Positions 32,418 to 42,026 of a stretch of DNA of 64,000 bases are shown here, piece by piece. The DNA is from Paenibacillus silvestris. Its GTDB lineage: Bacteria > Bacillota > Bacilli > Paenibacillales > NBRC-103111. The position numbers and the translations under genes are program-made. The first letter of the stretch is position 1; every line of letters begins with the position of its first letter. The notes under the pieces are model-generated. The model had not been told where the DNA came from, searched no databases, and saw only the letters and a program-made list of their open reading frames with translations. The stretch lies in assembly GCF_009882985.1 (NCBI RefSeq), contig NZ_WTUZ01000020.1:619353-683352 (forward strand), written 5' to 3'.

Positions 32418-33863
32418 TTACTTATTTGCTTCATGCACCTTCAGGAGTTTCCCCTTGATCGTTGTGTTCTTCATGATTCTGAGCACCAGCGGCCCTTTGC
32501 CGTTCAGAATATCTACATACGAAACGTTATCCTGGATCGTAATAATGCCGATATCCTCTGCCGTCACGCCTTCAATCTTCGCTAATGTCCCAACGAAGTC
32601 TACCGCTCTGATCTTCTTCTTCTTGCCGCCGTTAAAATAGAGCTTCATGATGCCCTTGTTTAACTGATCGCTTCTATCTCTCTTAATGACCGGCGTCGCT
32701 TGCATTTTCCGTTCGAAAGCTGGCAAACTCTCCGCGATTGCCTCCTCTGTGGGAGCATCATGGCGCGGGATCTCGAAGCCAATATATTCTTCGATCTCAG
32801 CTACATGTCTCATCTCATTCGGAGTAACGAATGTGATGGCTTTGCCTGTCTTCCCTGCTCGGCCCGTTCTTCCAATCCGGTGAACATAACTTTCCTTCTC
32901 CAGCGGCAGGTCATAGTTAATGACGTGAGTGATATCCTCCACATCTATGCCTCGTGCCGCGACATCCGTAGCCACCAGGAAACGGAACTCCCCTCTTTTG
33001 AAGGCATTCATCACCAGGAATCGATCGTCCTGCACCATGCCGCCGTGGATTTTGTCGCACGGATACTCAAGCTGATCCAGCTCCTGGAAGACATCATCTA
33101 CATGTTCTTGCGTTCTGCAGAAAATGATGCAATTGTCAGGATTCTCTGTCACGAAGACATCCTTAAGCACATTAAACTTCTCTGTTTCTTTCACGGTTAT
33201 CAGCGCGTGTTCAATCTGGACCTTCGCCGCTTCCGGCGTTTGAATTTCAATATCTATCGGGTTCTGCATATATTGATGACATAATTGTTCCACGTCCTGC
33301 GGGAGTGTTGCCGAGAACAGCATCGTCATGCGGTCCTCGCGAACCTCATCAATGATCGCTCCCACCTGCTCAATGAAGCCCATCCGCAGCATCTCATCCG
33401 CTTCATCGATGACGAGCATCTTGACCTTCTCCAAATCCAGCGTGCCCTTCTGAATATGATCCAGTACACGTCCCGGTGTACCGACAACGACGTGACACTT
33501 CTGGTGAAGCTCCAGCTTCTGTTTGGCAAAAGGCTGTTTGCCGTATAGGGCCACCGCTTTAATCCGCTTGAACCGGCCGATGTTCGTGATATCCTGCTTC
33601 ACCTGATCTGCAAGTTCTCGCGTCGGTGTCAGAATTAGCGCCTGCGGCCGATTCTCTTCCCATTCTACCAGCTCACAAATCGGGATTCCGAAAGCCGCTG
33701 TCTTCCCGCTTCCCGTACGCGACTTCACCGTGAGATCCTTCTCCTGAAGCGCAATCGGAATCACTTCGTGTTGTACATCAGTTGGCTGCTCATAACCTAG
33801 ACTCTGCAGGGCCCGAACGATATCCTCGCTCAATCGATAATCCGTAAAACTTCTTAATGCCAC
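32418..33863 (-). CDS. DEAD-box RNA helicase of the DbpA/YxiN type
   Basis: About 481 residues from a GTG at 33863 with AAGGGGAG 7 bases upstream; an in-frame ATG 18 bases earlier has no site. Motifs: Q motif, [12 protein letters not shown] (Walker A), [17 protein letters not shown] (DEAD), SATLP, and [13 protein letters not shown]. The C-terminal 75 residues ([19 protein letters not shown] onward) are the DbpA RNA-binding domain that recognises hairpin 92 of 23S rRNA, so it probably assists large-subunit assembly. Confidence 0.92.
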   Translation of the reverse strand: MALRSFTDYRLSEDIVRALQSLGYEQPTDVQHEVIPIALQEKDLTVKSRTGSGKTAAFGIPICELVEWEENRPQALILTPTRELADQVKQDITNIGRFKRIKAVALYGKQPFAKQKLELHQKCHVVVGTPGRVLDHIQKGTLDLEKVKMLVIDEADEMLRMGFIEQVGAIIDEVREDRMTMLFSATLPQDVEQLCHQYMQNPIDIEIQTPEAAKVQIEHALITVKETEKFNVLKDVFVTENPDNCIIFCRTQEHVDDVFQELDQLEYPCDKIHGGMVQDDRFLVMNAFKRGEFRFLVATDVAARGIDVEDITHVINYDLPLEKESYVHRIGRTGRAGKTGKAITFVTPNEMRHVAEIEEYIGFEIPRHDAPTEEAIAESLPAFERKMQATPVIKRDRSDQLNKGIMKLYFNGGKKKKIRAVDFVGTLAKIEGVTAEDIGIITIQDNVSYVDILNGKGPLVLRIMKNTTIKGKLLKVHEANK

Positions 33864-33978
33864 TAAATAACTCCCCTTCATTGTAGAGAACTGCCAAATG
33901 TAACTATCTTACCAAAAAAACCAAAAGAAATGAATGCAGCGCTACTTGCTATATTTCCTCAAATGGGTAAATTCAATT

Positions 33979-34024
33979 AAAAAAAACCATGAATTTGCGC
34001 TGACTCTAGCGCTAGCTCATGGTT
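33979..34024 (-). terminator. Terminator of the Sfp-type gene
   Basis: AACCATGAG...CTCATGGTT-type stem with an inner AGCGC pairing and a T run of eight on the minus strand. Confidence 0.85.
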
Positions 34025-34053
34025 AAAATGAATATCTCTGACTATTCTCCCTG

Positions 34054-34764
34054 TCAACAATTGACAGACCTTAGATATTGAACAATATGACGGGGCTCCA
34101 CCTTTTCCGTACCTTGCCAAGCCGAATCAGGCTTATAGCAGGCGACTATGGTATAGTCCTTATCGATGTCGCATAACCGGAGCTGCCAAGCCTCTCCGCC
34201 AATCCACTTTCTTCCCTCAACGCCGTCATCCGATAGAACAGAAAAACTATCCAGCTTCAGCGAGAGTCCCTTCCCCAGCGCTTTGATATAGCTCTCCTTT
34301 GCCGACCATACCTGATAAAATCGAGACTGCTTCCCAAGGTGGGTGGGAGCCTCCCGAATGAAGCGATATTCCTCTTCAGCAAAAAACGAGCGCGCTATAG
34401 CCTCATCGAAGGGTTGAATATGTTCCACATCTAGACCAACTGGTTGACTATCTACCAGACATCCAACCCATTTTCCCGAATGTGATAGGTTGAAATGATA
34501 GTCCGCAACGCCGTGCAGCCGCGGTTTCCCGTACTCGTTATGGATAAACCGGATTTGAGAATTCACCAGATGAAGATCGGCCATAATAACTTTACGCACG
34601 AGCAGATCGGCCCAGATTCCCCTTAGCACGTCTTCTTTACGGAGAAATCTCTGCAGCTTCGCCCGCTTTTCTTCGCTCGTATAGCTTAGGAGTTCCGTAA
34701 GCGGAGCAACAGTGTCAAGATCCAGCTCCAGGGGCAGAACATATAATCGCGCTATCGGTAACAC
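34054..34764 (-). CDS. 4'-phosphopantetheinyl transferase, Sfp type
   Basis: Up to 236 residues. The family motifs are present: NLSHSGKWVGC, VGLDVEHIQP (Mg-binding Asp and Glu) and WSAKESYIKALGKGL. It moves phosphopantetheine from CoA to carrier proteins of peptide or polyketide synthases or fatty-acid synthase. The GTG at 34764 sits within the ribosome site (AAAGAGGTG); the best spacing points to ATA at 34755, giving a start IARLYVLPLEL that matches the normal Sfp beginning. No synthase genes are in the window. Confidence 0.9.
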   Translation of the reverse strand: MLPIARLYVLPLELDLDTVAPLTELLSYTSEEKRAKLQRFLRKEDVLRGIWADLLVRKVIMADLHLVNSQIRFIHNEYGKPRLHGVADYHFNLSHSGKWVGCLVDSQPVGLDVEHIQPFDEAIARSFFAEEEYRFIREAPTHLGKQSRFYQVWSAKESYIKALGKGLSLKLDSFSVLSDDGVEGRKWIGGEAWQLRLCDIDKDYTIVACYKPDSAWQGTEKVEPRHIVQYLRSVNC

Positions 34765-34821
34765 CTCTTTATAAATAGGTTACCATTATCTTACCCGTTT
34801 GAGTCTCTGTGCGTCTAGGAT

Positions 34822-35973
34822 TTACTCCTCTATCAGCTTAAAAGCTTTCACAGCTTGCTCTAGCTTCGCAAAGTTCTCCTGATTTTCCGAGAGAGGTTTA
34901 TCAGAACGAATCGCTTGCAGCACATGCAGCAGTAAATATTCAGGCATATCCACATCAGGCGAATTTGCTGTCATAGCCACGATCAGTTCAAGCTCTGGAA
35001 CAACGAAAATGCGTCTCCCCGCTGATCCCGAGGCATAGTAAATATCGTATTGCTTCTTGCTCCCCCTTACGATTCCCTTAGGCAGCGTCTTTGACCACCA
35101 AAAGAGACCGTAGCCCCCTTTTGTTCCGTTGCTGTAATTGAGGGTAGTCCGCGCTTGCACCGAATCGCGAATCCATGTTTTGGGGATAATCGTTTGATCC
35201 TCCCATTGGCCTTGCTTCATATATAGATAGCCAATCTTGGCCATATCCCGCAATGTCAAAGCCATTGCCCAAGCGCCAATCGTCCGCCCTTGCGTATCAT
35301 CATCCCAGTTCACGTCCGTTATGCCCAAGGGCCCAAACAAACGCGACTTGGCGTAGTCGAACATAGACTCACCTGTCACCTTGTGCAATAAAGCCGACAA
35401 CAGATGCGCATCACCGTTACTATAATTAAACAAGGACCCTGGCTCCACATATCCCGGGCGGTCCAAGATGTACTGCACCCAGTCTGATGAATACATCATC
35501 TCCGTTGAGGAGTCTTCATTTGTATTATCCCAAGCCATGCCTGAGGTCATGCTTAGCAAATGTTTAATCGTCATTTTGGACTTTAATGGATCACTCGCAA
35601 GTTCAGGAAAAAAATCAGCCATCCTCTGATCCAAACTAATCAACTTACGCTCTGACAAAGCAATGCCAACCAATGCAGAGGTAATGCTCTTGGTAACAGA
35701 TTTAATATCTTGAGGCGTGTCTGCTTGTGTAGTTTGATTGTACGCTTCAGCAACCAGATGACCATTGCGCACTACCGCGATGCTATGTACCTGTTGGTTG
35801 CCGAACACTTCTAACATTTTAGCTAACGTGCCTGAGAACATCCCCTGCGCCTCTGGCGTGCTCGTTCTCCACCCCGCTGTTGGCCAATATTCGGTTGATG
35901 CTTTGTCATTCATTTGGAATGGCGATATGGTATTGTTACCCGATTGTAACGTGTTGTGTTGGGTTCCGGACAT
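34822..35973 (-). CDS. Serine hydrolase of the class C beta-lactamase superfamily
   Basis: A 383-residue protein. Catalytic SxxK is Ser92-Val-Thr-Lys95, the second motif is Tyr184-Ser-Asn186, and a C-terminal segment (IYYASGSAGRRIFVVPEL) is in the place of the KTG-like motif, here with SAG. No signal peptide, so it may be cytoplasmic. Members act as esterases or D-amino-acid peptidases rather than true lactamases. Monocistronic. Confidence 0.88.
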   Translation of the reverse strand: MSGTQHNTLQSGNNTISPFQMNDKASTEYWPTAGWRTSTPEAQGMFSGTLAKMLEVFGNQQVHSIAVVRNGHLVAEAYNQTTQADTPQDIKSVTKSITSALVGIALSERKLISLDQRMADFFPELASDPLKSKMTIKHLLSMTSGMAWDNTNEDSSTEMMYSSDWVQYILDRPGYVEPGSLFNYSNGDAHLLSALLHKVTGESMFDYAKSRLFGPLGITDVNWDDDTQGRTIGAWAMALTLRDMAKIGYLYMKQGQWEDQTIIPKTWIRDSVQARTTLNYSNGTKGGYGLFWWSKTLPKGIVRGSKKQYDIYYASGSAGRRIFVVPELELIVAMTANSPDVDMPEYLLLHVLQAIRSDKPLSENQENFAKLEQAVKAFKLIEE

Positions 35974-36179
35974 CTCTATCTATCCTTCCATCTTCCAGTG
36001 TGGTTTTAACCCTCTCTCTTTCTAATAGCTTACTATGCAATTATGAAGCAAATGTGACGTGAACCTTAATAAAAGATTAATAAAACCTGAACTTTAGATG
36101 AAAAAGTAAAGGAATAACCCGCTTATGTTACAATATTCGTAACTATTTTCCCGTCATGGGTTTCATATTGGAGGTTAAC

Positions 36180-36770
36180 ATGCGCAAACTCATCTTCTTC
36201 ATAGGACCTGCAGGGGCAGGCAAAACAACGCTAGCCAAAGCCTATGCCAGTAAACACGGCGGCGCCTTTCTCGACATGGATACTTTGCTGCGTCCCGCAG
36301 CCGTAGCGATGATGACGCTGGCCGGGAAAGACCCCGAGGATCGGGATTCCCCTTTTTACAAGCAGCACTGTCGTGATCTCGGATACCGCATCACCATGGA
36401 TGCCGCTCTCGAGAATCTGACATTAGACCTTGACGCCATCGTTATCGGGCCTTTTACCCGGGAAATCGGCGATCCGTTGTGGCTGGACCAAGAACTAGCT
36501 GCTATCAACGCGAATACGGAGAATGTAGTGGTTAAGGCTGTATACGTCTACCTTCCATCTGATGAAGCTTACCACTCGCGCATTAGCACTAGAGGCTCCG
36601 CACTGGACGTGTGGAAATTGGACAATTGGGAACAATTCAGTCCCTCCTTGCGTCGAGGTGAAATTCGATGGTCGGTTGATCCATCCTCCATTCTCTATCT
36701 CGACAATTCTGGGCCACTTACTTCTGAGAAGTTGGAAACACTTGAAAAATTCATCGGCGAAAAGCATTGA
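36180..36770 (+). CDS. P-loop kinase-like ATPase
   Basis: A 196-residue protein from the ATG at 36180, which follows TTGGAGG. Walker A is FIGPAGAGKTTLAK with Lys15. The next acidic motif is FLDMDTLLRP, and IVIGPFTREIGDP is a Walker-B-like or sensor segment; a basic stretch RISTRGSALD precedes the C-terminal part. This fits a small-molecule kinase of the shikimate/gluconate or AAA_33 type. Substrate unknown, no partner gene adjacent. Confidence 0.8.
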   Translation: MRKLIFFIGPAGAGKTTLAKAYASKHGGAFLDMDTLLRPAAVAMMTLAGKDPEDRDSPFYKQHCRDLGYRITMDAALENLTLDLDAIVIGPFTREIGDPLWLDQELAAINANTENVVVKAVYVYLPSDEAYHSRISTRGSALDVWKLDNWEQFSPSLRRGEIRWSVDPSSILYLDNSGPLTSEKLETLEKFIGEKH

Positions 36771-36907
36771 TGCCATGCATTGACAACACAAATTGACAAT
36801 TTATTTTGTAAAGTTACAAAATTGGAAAGTATAGCTTTACTTTTATACCACTAAAGCTTTACAATTTATAAATAATTCACTTTCCGCTTAAAGGAGTGTT
36901 TAGCTAA

Positions 36908-37918
36908 ATGAGCTCGAAAACCTCCATGCAAGATATAGCCAATCTGCTCGGCATTTCCAAAAACGCTGTCTCTCTGGCCCTTAATCACAAAGCCGGCGTC
37001 AGCGAAGAGCTGCGTTCTCGCGTGTTTGAAGCCGCTCAGCAGCTAAAGTACCGAACGGAATCCAAGACGAGGAAGAAGCAGAATCACCTGCTCGTCTTAT
37101 TTCCTGAATACATCCAGAACGACAAGAATTTCTACTACGAAGTTTTCTGGTCGATTGAGAAAAGAGCCAAAGAGAACGGCTATACCGCGATCATTAGCGG
37201 GGTGACGAAAGACATGGAACGCTTGTTGATCTTACCTGACCTCTATCATGAGATCGCGTTTAGTGGCATACTTGTCATTGGCGTCTTCAACCCTGCTTAC
37301 GTTCGTAAGCTTAAGGAACTCGAAACACCCATTGTCACGGTGGATCATTGCTATGATGACCTGCAGCTCGATTCCGTTGTGACAGCGAATGCGGAAGGTG
37401 CCTGCAGCATCGTCAGCTATTTAATCCGCAAAGGTCACCGGCAAATTGGTTTCATAGGGGCGGGGAGCATGTCCAAAAGCTTCCGTGAGCGCTGGTTCGG
37501 ATTCACCAATGCCATGTCCGATGCAGGATTAGCGATTGACAAAACCTTCTGCCTCATTGGTTCGAATAAGCCCGAAGCGCCTGAGGATGAGTTAGCTTCC
37601 TTCATGGATACAATGAGCGGTCTCTCCGTAAGGCCAACCGCTTGGTTTTGTGCTAACGACCGGATTGCCATTTCGCTGATCCAGCATTTGACTGCCAAAG
37701 GCTATCACGTGCCGAACGTTATGTCCGTCGTCGGCTTTGACGATATTGAAGCCGCGCAGATGGTCAGGCCACGTCTCACCACCATGCATGTGCAGCGGGA
37801 ACAGCTAGCCTTTGAAGCCGTTGATCTGCTGCTTCGCAGGATCGAAAAAGGTGGCGTCCCTTCTAAAATATCAATTTACGGAGAATTGATTGAGCGGGAT
37901 TCATGTGGCAAAGCATGA
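36908..37918 (+). CDS. LacI-family transcriptional regulator
   Basis: A 336-residue LacI regulator: helix-turn-helix MQDIANLLGISKNAVSLALN with hinge region, then a periplasmic-binding-like sensor domain (PIVTVDHCYDDLQLDSVVTA; SVVGFDDIEAAQMVRPRLTT). AAAGGAG stands upstream. It should repress a carbohydrate operon, not recognisable next to it. The AT-rich promoter region 36785-36900 contains TTGTAAAGTTACAA, a short palindrome that may be its operator. Confidence 0.92.
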   Translation: MSSKTSMQDIANLLGISKNAVSLALNHKAGVSEELRSRVFEAAQQLKYRTESKTRKKQNHLLVLFPEYIQNDKNFYYEVFWSIEKRAKENGYTAIISGVTKDMERLLILPDLYHEIAFSGILVIGVFNPAYVRKLKELETPIVTVDHCYDDLQLDSVVTANAEGACSIVSYLIRKGHRQIGFIGAGSMSKSFRERWFGFTNAMSDAGLAIDKTFCLIGSNKPEAPEDELASFMDTMSGLSVRPTAWFCANDRIAISLIQHLTAKGYHVPNVMSVVGFDDIEAAQMVRPRLTTMHVQREQLAFEAVDLLLRRIEKGGVPSKISIYGELIERDSCGKA

Positions 37919-37954
37919 ACGGGATTAGGAGTACCTCATCGCAGCTGAAGATGA

Positions 37955-38011
37955 TATATTAGTAAATGACGAAGAACGTCCTTGAGCCGCTTGGCTCTGG
38001 GGCGTTTTTTT
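37955..38011 (+). promoter_or_regulatory. Promoter-like box and structured terminator (copy B of GACGAAGAACGTCC element)
   Basis: TATATT (37955-37960), then GACGAAGAACGTCC seven bases later, a GAGCC/GGCTC-type stem and GGGGCG with seven T. Same layout as 20078-20142, with a different loop. It follows the LacI gene by 36 bases, so it can also serve as that gene's terminator, and lies 73 bases before the ArsR-type gene. Confidence 0.6.
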
Positions 38012-38083
38012 GTCATGTCAACTTGTTAAATTAACCTACAAGTTATACAATAAACATAAAAATTAAAGATTGAGGTTCCTTTT

Positions 38084-38992
38084 ATGCAAATTGAAGTCTC
38101 CACCAAAAATATGGCCTTTCTCGAATGCTTTTCCTCCGAAACGCGCGTAAAAATGATCGAGCTGCTTGGACAAGAGCCGCTCAACATCAAACAGCTCTCT
38201 CAGAAGCTTGATATTTCTTCAGCAATCGTAACGAAACATATTCAGAAGCTTGAGCAAGCTGGCATCGTCACCTCCGAGAACACAACTGGTATCCGCGGCA
38301 CTCAGAAAATATGCCATTTGAAAATAGATCAAGCCGTCCTGCAGTTCAAACCAAAGAAGCAAGTCGACCTTCCTACGAACACGGTTGCCATCCCGATCGG
38401 CCAGTACACCTCCTTCGAGGTTAAGCCAACTTGCGGGCTTGCGTCTCCGACCCAGCTTATCGGCGTGCTCGATGATCCGCGTTATTTCGCCGATCCAGGA
38501 CATGTCCATGCAGGAATTCTGTGGTTTGCCAGCGGCTTTGTGGAGTACCGCATCCCTAATTTCCTGCACAGCAATCAAAAGCTGCGCACACTCGAAATCT
38601 CCTTCGAAATTTGCTCCGAAGCGCCGGGATTCAACGAGAATTGGCCTTCGGATATCTCGTTCTACATCAACGACATCCCCCTTGGGAACTGGACGAGCCC
38701 AGGTGATTTCGGTTCGCAGCGAGGTGTCCTATCGCCTGATTGGTGGAGCAGCAGCAATACGCAGCACGGCCTGCTTAAGGTGATTACGGTCAGCCCCACT
38801 GGCTCCTATCTGGACGGCACCAAAATATCCGATACCACGATCCAAGATCTATCCGTCGCCTTCGGCAAAGACATTCAATTCCGCATCGCATCCTTGGAGA
38901 GCTCTCCCAACTGTGGTGGCATCACCTTATTCGGTAAAAGCTTTGGCAACTACGCACAGGATATCATCGTCTCCATGCACGAGGACAAATAG
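38084..38992 (+). CDS. ArsR-type winged-helix regulator with large C-terminal sensor
   Basis: A 302-residue protein. Residues about 10-85 form an ArsR winged helix (TRVKMIELLGQEPLNIKQLS then SSAIVTKHIQKLEQAGIV). The remaining 210 residues are a beta-rich domain containing DISFYINDIPLGNWTSPGDF and PDWWSSSNTQHGLLKVI, a sensor type seen in many Paenibacillus ArsR-like sugar regulators. No metal-binding cysteine pairs. Ligand not evident. Confidence 0.8.
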   Translation: MQIEVSTKNMAFLECFSSETRVKMIELLGQEPLNIKQLSQKLDISSAIVTKHIQKLEQAGIVTSENTTGIRGTQKICHLKIDQAVLQFKPKKQVDLPTNTVAIPIGQYTSFEVKPTCGLASPTQLIGVLDDPRYFADPGHVHAGILWFASGFVEYRIPNFLHSNQKLRTLEISFEICSEAPGFNENWPSDISFYINDIPLGNWTSPGDFGSQRGVLSPDWWSSSNTQHGLLKVITVSPTGSYLDGTKISDTTIQDLSVAFGKDIQFRIASLESSPNCGGITLFGKSFGNYAQDIIVSMHEDK

Positions 38993-39183
38993 CTCTACGG
39001 AAGCCAACAGACCTTTACAATTTAATATCATGTCAAGCTAAATACATAAATAAATCGCATAGAAGTTGATCTCCCTGCCTCATTATGCTTATTGACATCA
39101 AACTTGACAAGTATAAAAACCGTGCATTTTTTAGCGAAAAATAGGCGTTTTTGCAAGGTAAAAAGAGGGAGACACCAGTCATT

Positions 39184-40365
39184 TTAGACGTTGGCATAGG
39201 CAAAACGCATGCCGTCAGCCATCGGGATGAAATGATGGTGGGTTTCAAAAATCGCACGAAGCATGTGCTGGGCACCTTGATGTTGTTGACTCTGCTTCAC
39301 GTTCTCTTTCAGCTTCGATAAAAGGGATTGATTGGCGATCACTTCTAGCAGCTGGCTTTTCAGCTCAAGTGCATTTTTCACTTCGATCGCAGCCCCTAGG
39401 CTGACCAGGTATGCAGCGTTTTCCTGCTCCTGGCCAGGAATCGGCTTATACAACATCATGGGAAGCTCAAGCGCCATCGCTTCTGAGATGGTGAGACCTC
39501 CAGGCTTCGTGATGATCAGGTCCGATAGAGCCATCAGCTCATGGACATGGTCCACGAACCCTGTCACCTTCACGCGATGCCGCGTTTTCTCGCCGCCCAG
39601 TTCCTCTTCGAGGAGCTGTTTGAGCTTCTCATTTCGTCCGCAGACAAAAACGAACTGCACCGCCTCTGCCAGCTCATCCGACTGCAGCACGGACTTGAAC
39701 TGCTTGCCGATCAAGCCATGCCCGCCGCCCATTACCAGCACAGTCGGCATCTCACGGTCCAAACCATGCTGATCTCGCAGCTCTGCCCGATCATACACCT
39801 GTGTGAACGGTTTCCGAATCGGAATCCCCGTAACAACGACATGCTGCTCCGGAACACCGTATCGAAGCAGCGCTTGCTTCACGTGCTCAGCACCAACCAG
39901 ATAACGATCCGTTCCCGGATGAATCCAATAGCTATGATCCGTATAATCTGTCATTACCGTAACGGTTGGCACCGTTGTGAGTCCATTGCATTTTAAATAT
40001 GACATCGCCGCCGCAGCCCCAGGGAACGTACATACAACCTCTGTCGGCTCCTCTTCATACAGCAGCGCTAGCATTCGATCCGTGTTGAATGACTTCATTT
40101 TTTTAAACATATGGGAAAACGTATTATCATCACGCGTCTTGCGATACAAATAGCCATATACGGAAGGCAGGCTCTTCACCCACTGCATATAACAGTATTT
40201 GCCCACACCATGCAAGTATGGATGCGTCCACTCCAGAAAATCGACAACCTTCACATCTACGTTAGGCTTATGCAATCTCGTAGCTTCTAGGATCGCCTGA
40301 GCCGCTTTATTATGTCCATCCCCTAAACTGCCTGTCAGAATCAATAGTTTATCTCTGCGTTTCAT
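39184..40365 (-). CDS. Processive diacylglycerol glycosyltransferase (UgtP/MGDG-synthase type)
   Basis: A 393-residue GT28 enzyme. N-terminal LILTGSLGDGHNKAAQAI is the MGDG-synthase domain signature, TDYTDHSYWIHPGTDRYLV follows, and the sugar-nucleotide site is ITKPGGLTISEAMALELPMM. It makes mono/diglucosyldiacylglycerol, the anchor of lipoteichoic acid. Its start overlaps the stop of the PAP2 gene (ATGA), so the two are coupled. Confidence 0.9.
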   Translation of the reverse strand: MKRRDKLLILTGSLGDGHNKAAQAILEATRLHKPNVDVKVVDFLEWTHPYLHGVGKYCYMQWVKSLPSVYGYLYRKTRDDNTFSHMFKKMKSFNTDRMLALLYEEEPTEVVCTFPGAAAAMSYLKCNGLTTVPTVTVMTDYTDHSYWIHPGTDRYLVGAEHVKQALLRYGVPEQHVVVTGIPIRKPFTQVYDRAELRDQHGLDREMPTVLVMGGGHGLIGKQFKSVLQSDELAEAVQFVFVCGRNEKLKQLLEEELGGEKTRHRVKVTGFVDHVHELMALSDLIITKPGGLTISEAMALELPMMLYKPIPGQEQENAAYLVSLGAAIEVKNALELKSQLLEVIANQSLLSKLKENVKQSQQHQGAQHMLRAIFETHHHFIPMADGMRFAYANV

Positions 40366-41042
40366 TGTCTTAATCCCCCTTCGAGATTGCTTTGCTGTGC
40401 CCGTACTTTGATGCGTGATTCCGTAAACCAGCCTCTTCGCACACGATCCAAGGCATAAACAACACCTTCCGCCACAAGAACAGCTCCTACGATATCGAGC
40501 AGGACATGCTGTTTCACAAACTGTGTGGATACAATGATGAGCAGCGACATGGCGGTTACGATGATTTTGTAGTGTGTCGCGATTTGATTCGTACGCAGAT
40601 AAGCTCTCATCATCAGATAGGAGGTCAGTACATGCGTGCTTGGAAAACAGTTAAATGGTTGATCTGACCGGTACACCCACTCCACCATCCGCAGCAGCCA
40701 ATCGTCGTTACCGGTTAGCTCCGGCCGAGGTACAGTAGTTTGATAAATGGCATACACACCATAACAAATCAACAAGCCTATCACGAATTCCACTAGCGTT
40801 ATATAGTAATTGCGACGATCTTTGTACACCAAGTACAGGAAGCCGACAAGTAGAAATCCATACCACGATAGATACGGTACGACAAAACCTTTCAGAAACG
40901 GGATTTGCCGATCCAAATCAGTCACCAAATTGTAAGCTATTCCGTCAGCTTGATTCAGATGAATATAGATAAGACCCACCAACGGGATCAGCAGCAATGC
41001 GCTGCAAGCCAAGCAATAGGACCACCACGACGATAATCTCAC
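40362..41042 (-). CDS. PAP2-superfamily membrane phosphatase
   Basis: A 226-residue protein from a GTG preceded by GCGAGGA. Six helices; PAP2 motif is CFPSTHVLTSYLM with a later HVLLDIVGAVLVAEGVVYAL. It resembles the PAP2_3 (inositolphosphorylceramide-synthase-like) subgroup. Being cotranscribed with the glycolipid glycosyltransferase it may make diacylglycerol from phosphatidic acid, the acceptor of that enzyme. Confidence 0.85.
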   Translation of the reverse strand: MRLSSWWSYCLACSALLLIPLVGLIYIHLNQADGIAYNLVTDLDRQIPFLKGFVVPYLSWYGFLLVGFLYLVYKDRRNYYITLVEFVIGLLICYGVYAIYQTTVPRPELTGNDDWLLRMVEWVYRSDQPFNCFPSTHVLTSYLMMRAYLRTNQIATHYKIIVTAMSLLIIVSTQFVKQHVLLDIVGAVLVAEGVVYALDRVRRGWFTESRIKVRAQQSNLEGGLRQ

Positions 41043-41304
41043 ACAAATTCCTCGCTCTCCTTAACGTTATCTTCATAATAAAGGAGAAGCTATTTCTTCT
41101 AAACGCTCTAAGGTACTGTCTTTACTTAGCCAAAGGTCTTGATAAAACCTAGACTAAAGGCTAAGTTCTAGGTGACTGTATCCTAACTGCATCCCATCAG
41201 CCCAACTAAGTATCAAAAGCTAATCAAATGTATATTATATGTATATACATGGTACTGGGGGTGAGCTATAATTGACTCATAAAAAGGGAGAGGAGCAGTT
41301 TCTA

Positions 41305-41574
41305 ATGACGACAGTCACAGTCAGCAAGTGGGGCAACAGCAGCGCTATCCGAATTCCGAACCAGTTCTTAAAACAGCTTAACCTGAAAGATGGCGCGGAA
41401 CTTCAGATCATCCTGACATCAGACAACGAAATTCTCCTTCGTCCTTCGGCCGAGCCGGATGAATCAAACGCTGAGTTAAAGGCTCACATGAAAATGCTGC
41501 TTTCAAAAATAAAACCCGAATCACCGCGGCATGAAGAAGTGGATCTTGGGATTGAAGGAGACGAATTAATTTGA
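41305..41574 (+). CDS. MazE-type antitoxin (AbrB-like)
   Basis: 89 residues from ATG 41305 (GAGGAG upstream). SpoVT/AbrB fold: VTVSKWGNSSAIRIPNQFLK then LKDGAELQIIL; acidic C-terminal tail for toxin binding. Stop overlaps the toxin start by 4 bases. A palindrome-like ATGTATAT...ATATACAT region at 41227-41251 just upstream may be the autoregulatory operator. Confidence 0.9.
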   Translation: MTTVTVSKWGNSSAIRIPNQFLKQLNLKDGAELQIILTSDNEILLRPSAEPDESNAELKAHMKMLLSKIKPESPRHEEVDLGIEGDELI

Positions 41575-41906
41575 CCACACCATCACGCGGCGATCTGGTT
41601 TGGCTGGATTTCGACCCGCAAGCAGGGCGAGAGCAAGCTGGACGCCGTCCCGCTATCGTACTTTCCGAATTTGAATTCAATGCACTTACGGGTTTTGCAC
41701 TTGTATGTCCTATTACCAGCCAGTCAAAAGACTACCCTTTTGAGGTAACACTACCAGACAATCTTCCCTTCTCAGGCGTCGTTCTCACAGATCAGATGAA
41801 AAGTTTAGATGTAAGAAAACGTAAAATTAAAATTGTTGGCAGCCTCCCTGTCGATTCCGCTCCTATGAAAGAGATCCTTCGCAATACTCGCTCCATTTTG
41901 GCATAA
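41571..41906 (+). CDS. MazF/PemK-type mRNA interferase toxin
   Basis: 111 residues from a TTG overlapping the antitoxin stop (TTGA). MazF fold: RGDLVWLDFDPQAGREQAGR, RPAIVLSEFEFN, LVCPITSQ, and VLTDQMKSLDVRKR. Cuts RNA at short sequences when free of antitoxin. Together with MazE a complete type II toxin-antitoxin pair. Confidence 0.92.
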   Translation: MTTPSRGDLVWLDFDPQAGREQAGRRPAIVLSEFEFNALTGFALVCPITSQSKDYPFEVTLPDNLPFSGVVLTDQMKSLDVRKRKIKIVGSLPVDSAPMKEILRNTRSILA

Positions 41907-42026
41907 CAAAAACCCAAGGCACCGCCTCAGGTCATCGCGTCTCTTGTTATCCATTCTTTCCTTTTCTCCACTTCGTAAACCGTACTCCCCCATATAAGCA
42001 TGCACTCAGTATCCGAGGAAATATGT

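Noticed and set aside
34822-35973. True class C beta-lactamase (antibiotic resistance)
   Set aside because: No signal peptide and the KTG motif is not canonical; more likely an esterase or peptidase-like hydrolase.
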